The notes: generated by a model from the sequence alone, not told the origin. Numbered from the stretch's first letter, positions 16,597 to 25,494 are shown. The stretch: DNA of 43,321 bases from Flavobacteriaceae bacterium (GCA_020346245.1 CP070778.1:992037-1035357); one strand, 5' to 3'. Made by a program: numbers and translations.

Positions 16597-17004
16597 TTAT
16601 ATGGTATTTGATTTACAATATATCAAGCGTGAATCCTGTAAAGACTGCTCCCTTAAATCTGATGGGTATCCTTTCGCCTGAGTCATTTTAAAAAATTCCC
16701 TGATATTTCTATATTTTACCAGGAGAACATCATCCCATAATTCCTGATCTTCTGGTCCTATCAGCATAAGTTTTGGGCTTCCGAAAAACACGATTTCAGC
16801 ATCTACTTTCTCAAAAAAAGGGGATGCCGCCCTAATATAGTTTTTGTAGGCAGTCTCGCCTGTCAATCCTGTTTCTTCTACCCGGTCTTTATATCTCAAA
16901 AGGTTAAGCATCACCACTTCCTGATCCCCAGGCACCTCCGCTAATGCCTGTATTTGCTCTTTATTTACTTCTATAAATGATCTTCTTTTCACAGCTAAAC
17001 CCAA
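16597..17004 (-). CDS. DUF1330-like dimeric alpha/beta-barrel protein
   Basis: A 135-residue protein. VVMLNLLRYKDRV, then GETAYKNYIRAASPFFEKVDAEIVFFGSPKLMLIGPEDQELWDDVLLVKYRNIREFFKMTQAKGY follow the ferredoxin-like pattern of the DUF1330/dimeric alpha-beta barrel group. The upstream start is TTG (17004); a GTG at 16992 giving MKRRSFIEVNKEQ is as plausible, because the conserved part begins later. It follows the APH-type kinase gene by 15 nt and was probably made to work with it. In the Pseudomonas levulinate pathway a small protein (LvaB) also accompanies the kinase LvaA; I cannot say whether the two are related. No catalytic role is shown. Confidence 0.72.
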   Translation of the reverse strand: MGLAVKRRSFIEVNKEQIQALAEVPGDQEVVMLNLLRYKDRVEETGLTGETAYKNYIRAASPFFEKVDAEIVFFGSPKLMLIGPEDQELWDDVLLVKYRNIREFFKMTQAKGYPSDLREQSLQDSRLIYCKSNTI

Positions 17005-17019
17005 TTAAATTTTAAAAAA

Positions 17020-18099
17020 CTAAAACAATTCATCAATGCTATCTTTTTGTATCGCATTCCATGCGGTATTGCAGCAAAGGGCCGAAACCTTGTTTAAGCC
17101 TTCGAAACGAGGGTCTTTTGTATACCCATGCTTAAATCTATAATATATCTGTTGGGCAATAACCGCAATTTTAAATAAACCATATGCAAAATAGAAAGTA
17201 AGATTATTAATATCCCTGCCACTTTTAAGCGAATATTTATTTACAATTTCTGTCCTGGTTGGATTACCAGGCATTATTGTTGGAGATGGAAGTCCCTGTT
17301 TTAAAAAATCAGCATCCGAAGTCGTTGTCCAATACCCAAGGGAAGTGCCCAAATCCATCATTGGATCACCTAAAGTACACATTTCCCAATCCAGCACCGC
17401 CGCTATTTTTTTCCATTGATCGTCAACAAACACTACGTTATCGTACTTGTAGTCATTATGGATTAGGCTGTAATCATAATTTCCGGGTTGATTATTTTCC
17501 ATCCAGGTCATTACTTTTTTAGCCGAGATAACCTCTTCTGTTGCAGCGGCAAGATACTGTTTGCCCCAGTTTTTAACCTGTCTCTCAACATAGCCTTCGG
17601 GATTGCCCAATGATTCCAGTCCGGCAGCCTTATAGTCCACGTTGTGTAACTCAACAAAAGTATCTAACCAGGAATTGGATATTTTTTTAAATTCATTGGG
17701 CGACACGTTCCGACCTTTAGCCTCCCTCGCTGTCAGAATAATTCCTTCAACTTTATTCATTATATAAAAAGGAGCTCCCAATATCTCAACATCTTCGGTA
17801 TATGCATAAGTAACCGGTGTTTTTTCAAATACATTGTGAAGCTTACTTAGTACTTTAAATTCCCGTCCCATATTATGCCCTCGTTTTGGTGCCGCAAATG
17901 GCGGTCGCCGCAAAACATAATCCTTTTCTTCTATTTTTAGCAGATAGGTAAGGTTGGAATATCCATTGTAAAACTGCCTGACTACCAATTCGCTTTTTTC
18001 AGAATCGATCAAATTGTTTTGCAATAGGAACTTTTTCAAGTTCTCCGCATGAAGCTCTTCTCCTTTTCGAACAGTTTGGGTTAGTTCCTTTTCCGGCAT
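17020..18099 (-). CDS. APH-family kinase, ACAD10/11-type 4-hydroxyacyl-CoA kinase candidate
   Basis: A 359-residue protein of the aminoglycoside-phosphotransferase/choline-kinase fold. FYNGYSNLTYLLKI with YVLRRPP is the ATP-binding strand and Lys/Arg region. LIHNDYKYDNVVF holds the catalytic HND and Asn (His214, Asp216, Asn221), and VLDWEMCTLGDPMMDLG holds the Mg2+-binding Asp237. The Y-N-G-x-S-N-L-T-Y and DWEMCTLGDP patterns are those of the kinase domain of ACAD10/ACAD11 and of LvaA in levulinate breakdown. Those proteins phosphorylate the 4-hydroxyl of 4-hydroxyacyl-CoA. It lies 2 nt downstream of an ACAD11-like dehydrogenase gene, whose partner domain is fused to this one in eukaryotes. 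The antibiotic-kinase reading is unlikely in this setting. Confidence 0.86.
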   Translation of the reverse strand: MPEKELTQTVRKGEELHAENLKKFLLQNNLIDSEKSELVVRQFYNGYSNLTYLLKIEEKDYVLRRPPFAAPKRGHNMGREFKVLSKLHNVFEKTPVTYAYTEDVEILGAPFYIMNKVEGIILTAREAKGRNVSPNEFKKISNSWLDTFVELHNVDYKAAGLESLGNPEGYVERQVKNWGKQYLAAATEEVISAKKVMTWMENNQPGNYDYSLIHNDYKYDNVVFVDDQWKKIAAVLDWEMCTLGDPMMDLGTSLGYWTTTSDADFLKQGLPSPTIMPGNPTRTEIVNKYSLKSGRDINNLTFYFAYGLFKIAVIAQQIYYRFKHGYTKDPRFEGLNKVSALCCNTAWNAIQKDSIDELF

Positions 18100-18101
18100 T
18101 G

Positions 18102-19319
18102 TTAAATTTCCGTGTATTTTTTAATAGTGCTTTTTCCCAATTGACTTAGGTGTACCTCATCCGGACCATCAGCCAGTCTTAAAGTTCTTGCTGAAGCATA
18201 AAAATGCGCTAATGGTGTGTCGCCACTTACTCCTTTGCCCCCCATGATCTGAATAGCTCTATCAATTACTTTTAAAGCCATATTTGGAGCTACTATCTTA
18301 ATCATGGCAATCAGGTCTTTTGCTTCCTTATTTCCAACCCTGTCCATTTTATCAGCGGCAGATAGTACCAGCAGACGCGTTTGTTCTATTTCACAACGAG
18401 AATGGGCTATTTCCTGTCGAATACTGCTGTAAGTATCCAAAGTTCTGCCAAACGGACTGCGTCTTGTGGCCCTTTCGGACATTAACTCCAGGGAACGCTG
18501 TGCCATCCCAATTAATCGCATACAGTGGTGTATTCTTCCCGGACCCAAACGCCCCTGCGCTATCTCAAATCCCCTGCCTTCACCCAGAATAAGATTATTT
18601 TTTGGAACACGTACTTTATTTAAAACTATTTATTCATGTCCTTCCTGAGAATCATAATATCCAAACACGCTTAAGGGCCTTATAACTTCCAATCCCGGAG
18701 CATCCATTGGGACCAGTATCATACTGTGCTGAAGATGGCGGGGTGCATCGAAACGGGTCTTACCCATAACTATGGCTATTTTGCAATTTGGGTCCATTGC
18801 CCCTGAAGACCACCATTTCCTTCCGCTTATTACATAGTCATCTCCGTCTGCCACTATAGACGTCTCAATTTTAGTGGCATCTGAGGAGGCCACATTGGGT
18901 TCGGTCATCAAAAATGAAGATCTCATATCACCTTGCATCAAAGGATACAACCAGGTATCTTTTTGTTCCGGTGTTCCATATTTAGCCAGGACCTCCATAT
19001 TACCAGTGTCAGGCGGGCTACAATTAAAAACCTCTGAGGACCATAATATCCTACCCATAATCTCTGCCAATGGGGCATATTCCAAATTTGTTAATCCCGG
19101 ACTTAATTTTCCATAAGTTTTCGGTAGAAACAAGTTCCAAAGCCCTTCATCTTTAGCCTTTTCTTTCATAGCATCAATACCCGGCCACCTTTTCCAAATA
19201 TTGTCAGGGTCTCTGTGAAAAGATGCTACTTCCTCCTGAACAGGCAATATATTCCTGGCAATAAATTGTCTGAGCTTTTCCTGGAAAGCAATGGATTTTT
19301 CACTGTATTCAAAATTCAT
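18102..19319 (-). pseudogene. ACAD10/11-like acyl-CoA dehydrogenase with one in-frame stop
   Basis: The whole acyl-CoA dehydrogenase is readable in a single frame from ATG 19319 to TAA 18102: 406 codons, a normal length. The only lesion is a TAA at codon 230 (18630-18632), at the place where relatives have Glu in G-H-x-E-I; one base change (GAA to TAA) explains it. Before it lie [25 protein letters not shown] and [24 protein letters not shown]. After it come [31 protein letters not shown] and [14 protein letters not shown], all very ACAD11-like. It would act on the 4-phospho-acyl-CoA made by the adjacent kinase. The downstream half has only a poor TTG start (18548), so two separate proteins are unlikely. 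Recent nonsense mutation and sequencing error are both possible. Confidence 0.88.
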
Positions 19320-19347
19320 ATCATTTGTTTTATTCAGTAATCAAACT

Positions 19348-20127
19348 TTATCCAGATATTAAATAGCCACCGTCTGCAACATATACCCCACCAGTCATAT
19401 AAGATCCGGCATCTGAAGCCAGCAACATAACCATGCCTGCCATTTCTTCCGGAGCGGCTATCCGGCCCAGTGGTATGGCCTTTGTAAACCCTTCAACCAA
19501 TTGGTCATTCGACCATAATCCTTCGCTAAATTTGGTCTTGATCAGGCCCGGGCACAATACATTAGCCCGTATCCCATGACGACCCCATTCTTTTGCCTGA
19601 TTCTTGGTTAGCATAATCAAAGCTGATTTGGTGGCACTGTACAACCCTAACCCAAATCCGGGAGTTATTCCCTCGACAGATGAAATATTTATGATACTAC
19701 CACCACCATTTTTCTTCATATACGGCAGGACCAGATTGGAAAGGATCCACGGCGCCTTTACATTCACATTCATTATCTTATCAAAAACAGCTTCGTCTGA
19801 GCCCTCCAGAGGACCATAATAAGGGTTAATTGCCGCATTGTTTACTAGGATATCTATTCTTCCAAATTGCTCTATAGTTTTAGCAATAAGCCTTTCACGT
19901 TGTTCAGAATCACCAATATGGCACTGAATTCCAACCGCCTCAAGGCCTGCTTCTTCAAATTCACCGGCAACTTCTTCTACTGCGGCCTGTTTCCGACTGC
20001 TTACTACAACTTTGGCCCCATTTTCAGCAAGTCCTCCTGCAATAGCCTTTCCTATTCCTTTACTTGATCCGGTTACTATGGCGACTTTGCCACTGAGATC
20101 AAATTTTGATTTTATACCTGGCTTCAT
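19348..20127 (-). CDS. SDR oxidoreductase
   Basis: A 259-residue classical SDR. VTGSSKGIGKAIAGGLAENGAKVVVSSRK shows the glycine motif with an Arg after strand 2, suggesting NADP(H). NNAAINPYYGPLEG, INISSVEGITPGFG with the catalytic Ser, LYSATK with Tyr and Lys, and C-terminal VADGGYLISG complete the fold. Relatives are often annotated DHRS4-like or as reductases of 3-oxo groups. It lies 28 nt before the ACAD11-like gene and 52 nt after the long acyl-CoA dehydrogenase. In levulinate breakdown an SDR reduces the 4-oxo group before the kinase step; this gene is the best-placed candidate for such a step, by position only. Confidence 0.86.
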   Translation of the reverse strand: MKPGIKSKFDLSGKVAIVTGSSKGIGKAIAGGLAENGAKVVVSSRKQAAVEEVAGEFEEAGLEAVGIQCHIGDSEQRERLIAKTIEQFGRIDILVNNAAINPYYGPLEGSDEAVFDKIMNVNVKAPWILSNLVLPYMKKNGGGSIINISSVEGITPGFGLGLYSATKSALIMLTKNQAKEWGRHGIRANVLCPGLIKTKFSEGLWSNDQLVEGFTKAIPLGRIAAPEEMAGMVMLLASDAGSYMTGGVYVADGGYLISG

Positions 20128-20179
20128 TAGTTTTTATTGATTTTGGTAATTATTTAACCCTTGCACCACTTAGTATTCC

Positions 20180-21991
20180 TTAGGTGAACAATTGTTTTTC
20201 AACCGTAGTAGTCAAAACTTGCTTATCCATCAAAACTTCAGCTAACGCTTTTGTTTTTGGAATTTCATATTTGAAATAAAATTTCATGGCATGGATCTTA
20301 CTTTCGTAGAATACCGATGAATATTTGGCATTAGTCAAAACCATTCCACTTTGCGCGTTCACGGCAATATCCAACCACAGCCATCCTATGACAATATTCC
20401 CAAAAAACTCCATGAAAACTGTTGCGTCGGATAAAAAGCGTTCGTAATCTCCTTTTTTTGCGAAACCCATTAGAAAATGTACCACTTCCTGCGCTAAGGA
20501 TAAAGTTGATTTGAGTTCACTGGCATATGAAATGAGATCTTCAAATTCAGATGCTGCTTTAATACTATTCATTATTTCGGCAGACAACAATTGCAATCCC
20601 TTTCCATTATTCATAGTAATCTTCCTTCCCAGAAGATCTAATGATTGAATACCCGTAGTTCCTTCATAAATAGAAAAAATACGGATATCTCTATAATATT
20701 GCTGCAAGATAAAATCTGAACAAAAACCGTAACCTCCAAGAACCTGAAGGCCGTTACTAACCGAAATCAAACCCATTTCTGAAGGATAGGTCTTAGCGAT
20801 TGGCGTAAGCAGCTCCAGCAAATTTTTGTATCGCTCCCTTTCTTCGGGATCTGAATGTGTTTGTGACAAATCGTGGTATTTAGAGGAAAGTAATATCAGG
20901 CTCAATGAACCTTCTGCTACAACCTTTTGGAGTAAAAGCATCCGTTTTACATCCGGATGGTTTATTATAAGGGTTTGCTCCTGACTTACATCTTTCTTAC
21001 CTGTATTGGTAAGACTGCGGCCCTGGGGTCTTTCTCTTGCATAGGATAACGATGCCTGATAAGCGGCCATGCTTATGGCAGCAGCGCCCCGCCCGACAGC
21101 TATCCTCGCTCCGTTCATCATCATGAACATATACTTCAATCCCTGGTTGGGTTCGCCCACAAGCCATCCCCTGCAATCGTTATTATGTCCGAAGAAAAGA
21201 TGCGTCGTACAATACCCTTTTTGACCCATTTTCTGAAAATCAGCAAAAGTAGTTACATCATTAGGAATAAGGTCACCATTGCCAGACGGTCTGTTTTTTG
21301 GGACAACAAATAAAGAAATCCCTTTTGTGCCTGCCGGTGCGCCTTTAATTCTAGCCAATGTCAGGTGAACAATATTTTCAGCTCCTTTATAATCTCCGCC
21401 AGAGATAAATATCTTCTGCCCTGATATATTATAGCCATCATCAGAAGGTTCTGCTGAACTTACAATGTCTGACAAAGAACTTCCTGCCTGGGGTTCAGTC
21501 AGGCACATGGTTCCGCTCCAAGCGCCTGAGAGCATTTTGGGAACAAATATTTCATTAAGCTCCTTACTGCCAAAATGGACGATCAACTCTGCTGCTCCCA
21601 GGGTCAACCCCAGGTAACCCGGTAAATGGTTGTTGGCGGTTTCCTGAATATAAGCGGCGGCAGTGACGACCATACCAGGTAATTGCATACCTCCAATTTC
21701 GTAGTCAAATAATGCAGAGACAAGACCCATCTCTCCACCTTTTTTGATGTAGTTTTTTACTTGTGGATGGACAACTATTTCACCATCATCAAAATATGCA
21801 GGCTGTTCGTCCATTTCCCTAAAAAATGGAAACATCTCCCTGTCTGAAAATTCTTTGACAGCATTTATAAAAAGTTCTATAGATTCCTGATCATAATTAT
21901 TATGGCGGCTTTGATCTAAAACATTTTGGAGGTCGTGTACTTCGTAAAGTAAAAATTTGAGCGTGTCTAAATCAATATATTGATTTGCCAT
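20180..21991 (-). CDS. Long acyl-CoA dehydrogenase with C-terminal extra domain (DmdC-like)
   Basis: A 603-residue flavoprotein dehydrogenase. The N-terminal and middle domains (MCLTEPQAGSSLSDI, then ISGQKIFISGGDY) bind FAD and acyl-CoA. IFSIYEGTTGIQSLDLLGRK carries the catalytic Glu and the FAD loop. About 120 extra C-terminal residues form the helical domain seen in DmdC (3-methylmercaptopropionyl-CoA dehydrogenase) and similar 590-600-residue ACADs. It introduces the 2,3 double bond in an acyl-CoA. It is the first gene of the twelve-gene operon; its promoter should lie in 21992-22307, although no good consensus is visible. No electron-transfer flavoprotein genes are in the window. The substrate is uncertain; the DmdC likeness alone does not prove sulfur substrates. 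Confidence 0.9.
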   Translation of the reverse strand: MANQYIDLDTLKFLLYEVHDLQNVLDQSRHNNYDQESIELFINAVKEFSDREMFPFFREMDEQPAYFDDGEIVVHPQVKNYIKKGGEMGLVSALFDYEIGGMQLPGMVVTAAAYIQETANNHLPGYLGLTLGAAELIVHFGSKELNEIFVPKMLSGAWSGTMCLTEPQAGSSLSDIVSSAEPSDDGYNISGQKIFISGGDYKGAENIVHLTLARIKGAPAGTKGISLFVVPKNRPSGNGDLIPNDVTTFADFQKMGQKGYCTTHLFFGHNNDCRGWLVGEPNQGLKYMFMMMNGARIAVGRGAAAISMAAYQASLSYARERPQGRSLTNTGKKDVSQEQTLIINHPDVKRMLLLQKVVAEGSLSLILLSSKYHDLSQTHSDPEERERYKNLLELLTPIAKTYPSEMGLISVSNGLQVLGGYGFCSDFILQQYYRDIRIFSIYEGTTGIQSLDLLGRKITMNNGKGLQLLSAEIMNSIKAASEFEDLISYASELKSTLSLAQEVVHFLMGFAKKGDYERFLSDATVFMEFFGNIVIGWLWLDIAVNAQSGMVLTNAKYSSVFYESKIHAMKFYFKYEIPKTKALAEVLMDKQVLTTTVEKQLFT

Positions 21992-22307
21992 ATGAAATTG
22001 AATTTTATTTTTTTAAAGGACAATTATTGAGAGCCAGGATCAACATACAGGTTTAAAAATTAAACTGTATAAAGCCACCATTACTTTTAATGCTTGATGG
22101 CGGTGTTGTATTTGATAGAATTTGGCAGTAATAATTTCCTTCAATATAGTCATTTAGAATGACATTTGGCCTGAAATTATCATCGTGGAAAAGAAGCTAA
22201 TTTTAGCCCTTATTAGCTCCTCCAGACCAAAGCCCAATCAGGAATTTACCCATTTAATTTAATTATTTTGCTTTGGCAATAAGGCTAAAAAATAATGCAG
22301 AGGATGT
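21992..22307. other. Intergenic region upstream of the acyl-CoA operon
   Basis: About 316 bases between the DUF1080 gene end and the operon start, expected to hold the operon promoter. An imperfect dyad (ACAG/CTGT arms with A/T-rich interior, 22047-22068) lies some 55-77 nt before the first start codon and could be an operator. No TAnnTTTG box, no RNA gene and no convincing open frame were found. Confidence 0.5.
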
Positions 22308-23108
22308 TTATTCTAATAATTTAATTTTTATTTCTCTGAATTCAATTCCCTGACCTTCCGATTGCAGACCAATAAAACCTTCTTTTAGTAGTTTGCCATC
22401 AATTTTGATTGCAGGGTCAAATCCGTCTGCCACCCCTCCTCCTATTTGAGGCTTGCTATACCGCAATACTTCTTCACCATTGACAATATGTGTCACAAGA
22501 GAATCGCCATAAACAATTAATTCTCCGCTTACCCACTGGTCCCATTTGTACGTTTTTGATGAAGAATTTATACAATGGCGCGGATCAATTTTAGTATTAT
22601 AGATAACATCAGTCCCGGGAGAACACATATTACCGGTTGGCCTCGGTGCTCCATTACCTTCATCAGCCAATATTTGGTATTCTACAGAAATAGGCCAGTT
22701 CTGCTCTTTTAAAATGGTTTTGGGATCCTGAGAATGAAACATAACGCCACTATTCCTATACGTATAAACAGGAGCATCCTTTAACCATTGATCAGTAAAT
22801 CGATATTCAAACTTCAAGTGATACGATTTAAACGATTCATCATAGAATAGATGGGCAAATCGATCATCAAATGCATCATAGTCATCATAGTTAATTTGAA
22901 TTTTTCCATCGCTTACCCGAAAAGTATTTGCATAGTTATCCCCCAGATCATGGTGATGTACTTTAACTACCCAACCCTCCATGTTCTCTCCATTAAAAAG
23001 ATATCGCCAATCATCCGATGCATTAGCACTATTGGAAGTATTTACAACTCCGCAAGATATGGCACATAAAATAGCAGTAATGAACAATATTGGTTTTAAT
23101 TTATTCAT
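22308..23108 (-). CDS. DUF1080 (3-keto-disaccharide hydrolase) lipoprotein
   Basis: A 266-residue lipoprotein: hydrophobic signal KLKPILFITAILCAIS followed by Cys. The body is a concanavalin-like DUF1080 domain: WRYLFNGENMEGW at the start, then FRVSDGKIQINY, SYHLKFEYRF, NSGVMFHSQ, EYQILAD and a C-terminal IGLQSEGQGIEFREIKIK. Some members split 3-keto-glycosides made by dehydrogenases; most are uncharacterized envelope proteins. No GMC or Gfo/Idh/MocA dehydrogenase is nearby to supply a 3-keto sugar. It is transcribed toward the acyl-CoA operon, 85 nt downstream of the VOC gene. The post-Cys residues (GVVNTS) carry no acidic export signal, so it probably faces the periplasm. Confidence 0.85.
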   Translation of the reverse strand: MNKLKPILFITAILCAISCGVVNTSNSANASDDWRYLFNGENMEGWVVKVHHHDLGDNYANTFRVSDGKIQINYDDYDAFDDRFAHLFYDESFKSYHLKFEYRFTDQWLKDAPVYTYRNSGVMFHSQDPKTILKEQNWPISVEYQILADEGNGAPRPTGNMCSPGTDVIYNTKIDPRHCINSSSKTYKWDQWVSGELIVYGDSLVTHIVNGEEVLRYSKPQIGGGVADGFDPAIKIDGKLLKEGFIGLQSEGQGIEFREIKIKLLE

Positions 23109-23193
23109 CTTCTATTAATTTATGACTCCGGATAAGTTCCATTCATTATACCGATATAGCTAATTAGTTTTGGAACCAATTAATCTCCGTTTT

Positions 23194-23703
23194 TTATTCC
23201 TGATAGGCTCCGGAAGAATATGTCAATTCATAACTATGAGTATATATCTCGAATACTACGCCAAAAGGATCTTCCACATAAACCATTTTATATGGTTTTT
23301 CATTTGGGTAGTAGGTTCTAATTGGCATACGTTGTTTACCCCCGTATTCAACAATTTTATTAGTCAAAGCCTCTATGTCCGGGTCCTGAACACAAAAGTG
23401 AAATAGTCCTGTGGTAAAAGGGGAGAATTCCGGTTTCTTATTATCCATATTAGGAAATGAGAACAACTCAATTCCTATCCCATCTGATGTAGCCATGTGC
23501 GCAATTTCAAAAGTTTCCCAATGCTCTCCAAAAACATCTATACACATTTGACCAATGGCAGTATCTCTTTCCTTAACTACTTTTGAGGGGGGCATAATCA
23601 CATACCAGCCCATCACTTCCCGATAGAATACAACAGCCTTATTAATGTCCGGAACTGTAATTCCAATATGTGAAAATGACCTGGGATAGTTACTTTTATT
23701 CAT
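23194..23703 (-). CDS. VOC-superfamily protein (glyoxalase/dioxygenase fold)
   Basis: A 169-residue VOC protein with two beta-alpha-beta modules. SHIGITVPDINKAVVFYREVMGWYVI is the first module, with a potential metal His. GLFHFCVQDPDIEALTNKIVEYGGKQRMPIRTYYPNEKPYKMVYVEDPFGVVFEIYTH is the second, with His and the EIYTH Glu. This arrangement allows a H-H-E metal site as in glyoxalases and extradiol-type enzymes. The substrate is not evident. It is divergent from the lipocalin-like gene and probably cotranscribed with the DUF1080 gene. Confidence 0.85.
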   Translation of the reverse strand: MNKSNYPRSFSHIGITVPDINKAVVFYREVMGWYVIMPPSKVVKERDTAIGQMCIDVFGEHWETFEIAHMATSDGIGIELFSFPNMDNKKPEFSPFTTGLFHFCVQDPDIEALTNKIVEYGGKQRMPIRTYYPNEKPYKMVYVEDPFGVVFEIYTHSYELTYSSGAYQE

Positions 23704-23867
23704 AATTGAAGTGTATTTAGTAAAAAGATAAAATTAGCTGCATTATTAAAATACATTTATCCAAATCTAATGGTTTTTCTGCTATCCACTCGCTATTATT
23801 TGTTGCTGTTCCTATTGGCAATATCTTTTCCAATTACAAAAACTGATTTATTATCATGAAAAACATT

Positions 23868-23875
23868 TACATTTG
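23868..23875 (+). promoter_or_regulatory. Candidate -7 promoter box of the lipocalin-like gene
   Basis: TACATTTG matches TAnnTTTG and lies 26 nt before the preferred ATG at 23901. No TTG is found at the expected -33 distance, so the match is only partial. Confidence 0.4.
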
Positions 23876-23900
23876 AATAATGACAAAAAACAAAAAAGTA

Positions 23901-24374
23901 ATGAAAAAGATCAAGGTCTTAGTACCATTAATTGCATTCCTATTTGTTTTTCCGGCTTGCTCATCAGACGACAACGCCCCTGTTGAGGGTAATAATGATG
24001 CTGTCGTGGGTACGTGGATTTTAGCAGAACTAAATATCAATCCTCCCCAGGATATAAATGAGAATGGGAATACTACTTCTAATATTTTGACCGAATTGCC
24101 CTGTGCTACAGGAACACTAATTATTAACAGTGATGGTAGCTGGAATTCTAACGTTGTTAATTTAGATATTACCCCTATAACCGGAACTCTTTTTAATATT
24201 CGATGTACAAATACAAGCAGTACTGCTTCAGGAGTCTGGCAATTTCAAAATTCACAATTATCTCTATTTTTTAACAATACATTGTTCTTGTATAACTTAA
24301 GCGATGATAGGTTAACCAATACAACCAATGAAGATCTGCCGGGATTTATGAGTGAAGTTTACGAAAAACAATAA
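23901..24374 (+). CDS. Lipocalin-like domain lipoprotein
   Basis: A 157-residue lipoprotein. MKKIKVLVPLIAFLFVFPACSSDD is a signal peptide with lipid-bearing Cys; the residues right after Cys (SSDD) fit the acidic export signal of Bacteroidota surface lipoproteins. The mature part begins VVGTWILAEL and continues with GTLIINSDGSWNSN, SGVWQFQNSQLSLFF and LYNLSDDRLTNTT, the short strand series of the lipocalin-like family common in Flavobacteriia. I chose ATG 23901 over 23880 because it puts the signal peptide at the N-terminus. The ligand is unknown. It stands alone. Confidence 0.8.
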   Translation: MKKIKVLVPLIAFLFVFPACSSDDNAPVEGNNDAVVGTWILAELNINPPQDINENGNTTSNILTELPCATGTLIINSDGSWNSNVVNLDITPITGTLFNIRCTNTSSTASGVWQFQNSQLSLFFNNTLFLYNLSDDRLTNTTNEDLPGFMSEVYEKQ

Positions 24375-24496
24375 TTTAATCATTTATCTTTTGAAGCGAT
24401 TAAAGTTTATAAAATCATTTGTGATCAAGTCCGCGTGTGTAATTTATACTCTATGAATCCGACAATTATTGAGTTATATTTTTTTAAATAAAAGAA

Positions 24497-25060
24497 ATGG
24501 AAGTTCTGCTTAAACCCTGGCCCTGGTATGTTTCGGGCCCTTTAATAACATTAATAATGTTATTGCTGATTTATTTTGGCAAAACATTTGGCATGTCGAC
24601 CACATTAAGGACCTTGTGCAGTATCGGCGGTGCGGGAAAATATTCTGATTTCTTCCGTTTCGACTGGAAAGCATACCGCTGGAATCTTGTTGTTGTTCTG
24701 GGGGCCATTATTGGCGGTTATATAGCAGTTACTTTTCTGTCTGACGGTTCTATAATAGCTCTGAATTCTCAGACTGTTTCGGATCTTGGTGAACTTGGAT
24801 TTTTTAATGCAGGTGAAGGGCTTTTACCCTCTGAAATTTATGCATGGGATAATGTTTTAACCGTAAAGGGAATGGCGATTCTTATCATTGCCGGATTCCT
24901 GGTTGGTTTTGGAACACGCTATGCAGGCGGTTGTACATCTGGTCATGCGATAACCGGACTGAGTAATCTTCAATGGCCTTCATTAATTGCAGTAATTGGC
25001 TTTTTTATTGGTGGATTAATCATGACACATTTTCTACTACCCTTAATATTCAGCCCATGA
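24497..25060 (+). CDS. YeeE/YedE-family sulfur transporter, first half
   Basis: A 187-residue polytopic membrane protein, with about five helices. GTRYAGGCTSGHAITGLSNLQWPSLIAVIGFFIGG contains the G-C-T-S-G-H motif with the conserved Cys through which YeeE/TsuA proteins pass thiosulfate. It forms the N-terminal half of a transporter whose second half is the next gene. The ATG of that gene overlaps the TGA of this one (ATGA), so translation is coupled. Split YeeE/YedE pairs are common in Bacteroidota, often next to rhodanese or beta-lactamase-fold sulfur dioxygenase genes, which are not seen here. Import of a sulfur compound is inferred from the family. Confidence 0.86.
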   Translation: MEVLLKPWPWYVSGPLITLIMLLLIYFGKTFGMSTTLRTLCSIGGAGKYSDFFRFDWKAYRWNLVVVLGAIIGGYIAVTFLSDGSIIALNSQTVSDLGELGFFNAGEGLLPSEIYAWDNVLTVKGMAILIIAGFLVGFGTRYAGGCTSGHAITGLSNLQWPSLIAVIGFFIGGLIMTHFLLPLIFSP

Positions 25061-25470
25061 AAATTTTAAAATTCTTATTTGTTGGTATTTTCTTTGGAAT
25101 AGTCCTTGTGAAATCTGAGGCCGTTTCCTGGTACAGGATTTATGAAATGTTCAAGTTTCAGTCCTTTCATATGTATGGCATCATTGGCTCTGCTGTTTTT
25201 CTTGGTGTATTGTTTATATGGTTATTCAAAGTATTTGGTGTTAAAAATATTGAAGGAAACCGGATAAGCCTGGTGCCAAAGGACAGTGGCTTTGTTCGCT
25301 ATCTTGTAGGGGGTACTGTTTTTGGTTTGGGTTGGGCCCTTGCAGGTGCCTGCCCTGGACCTTTATATGTTTTATTCGGCACTGGGGTAATAAGTATGTT
25401 AATTGTTATTGCTGCCGCTGTATTTGGAACATTTGTCTATGGTGTACTAAAAAGTAAACTGCCTCATTAA
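25057..25470 (+). CDS. YeeE/YedE-family sulfur transporter, second half
   Basis: A 137-residue membrane protein that completes the YeeE/YedE unit. GGTVFGLGWALAGACPGPLYVLFGTG carries the second conserved Cys motif (G-A-C-P-G-P). The start at 25057 is set by the ATGA overlap with the upstream gene; the longer frame from 24973 would duplicate sequence already coded by that gene. Helices run at about 5-24, 41-61, 85-103 and 110-132. It is followed within 25 nt by the end of the convergent GH94 gene. Confidence 0.86.
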   Translation: MKILKFLFVGIFFGIVLVKSEAVSWYRIYEMFKFQSFHMYGIIGSAVFLGVLFIWLFKVFGVKNIEGNRISLVPKDSGFVRYLVGGTVFGLGWALAGACPGPLYVLFGTGVISMLIVIAAAVFGTFVYGVLKSKLPH

Positions 25471-25494
25471 TAAAAAGAGGAATTTTTATAATCT

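Noticed and set aside
17020..18099. Aminoglycoside resistance kinase
   Set aside because: The motifs and the adjacent ACAD11-like gene place it with ACAD10/11-type kinases inside an acyl-CoA operon.
18102..19319. Frameshift in the ACAD11-like gene
   Set aside because: Both halves are in the same frame; only one TAA codon interrupts them, so it is a nonsense change, not a shift.
24973..25056. Longer start for the second YeeE/YedE half
   Set aside because: It would recode the end of the first half in another frame; the ATGA overlap at 25057 is the natural start.
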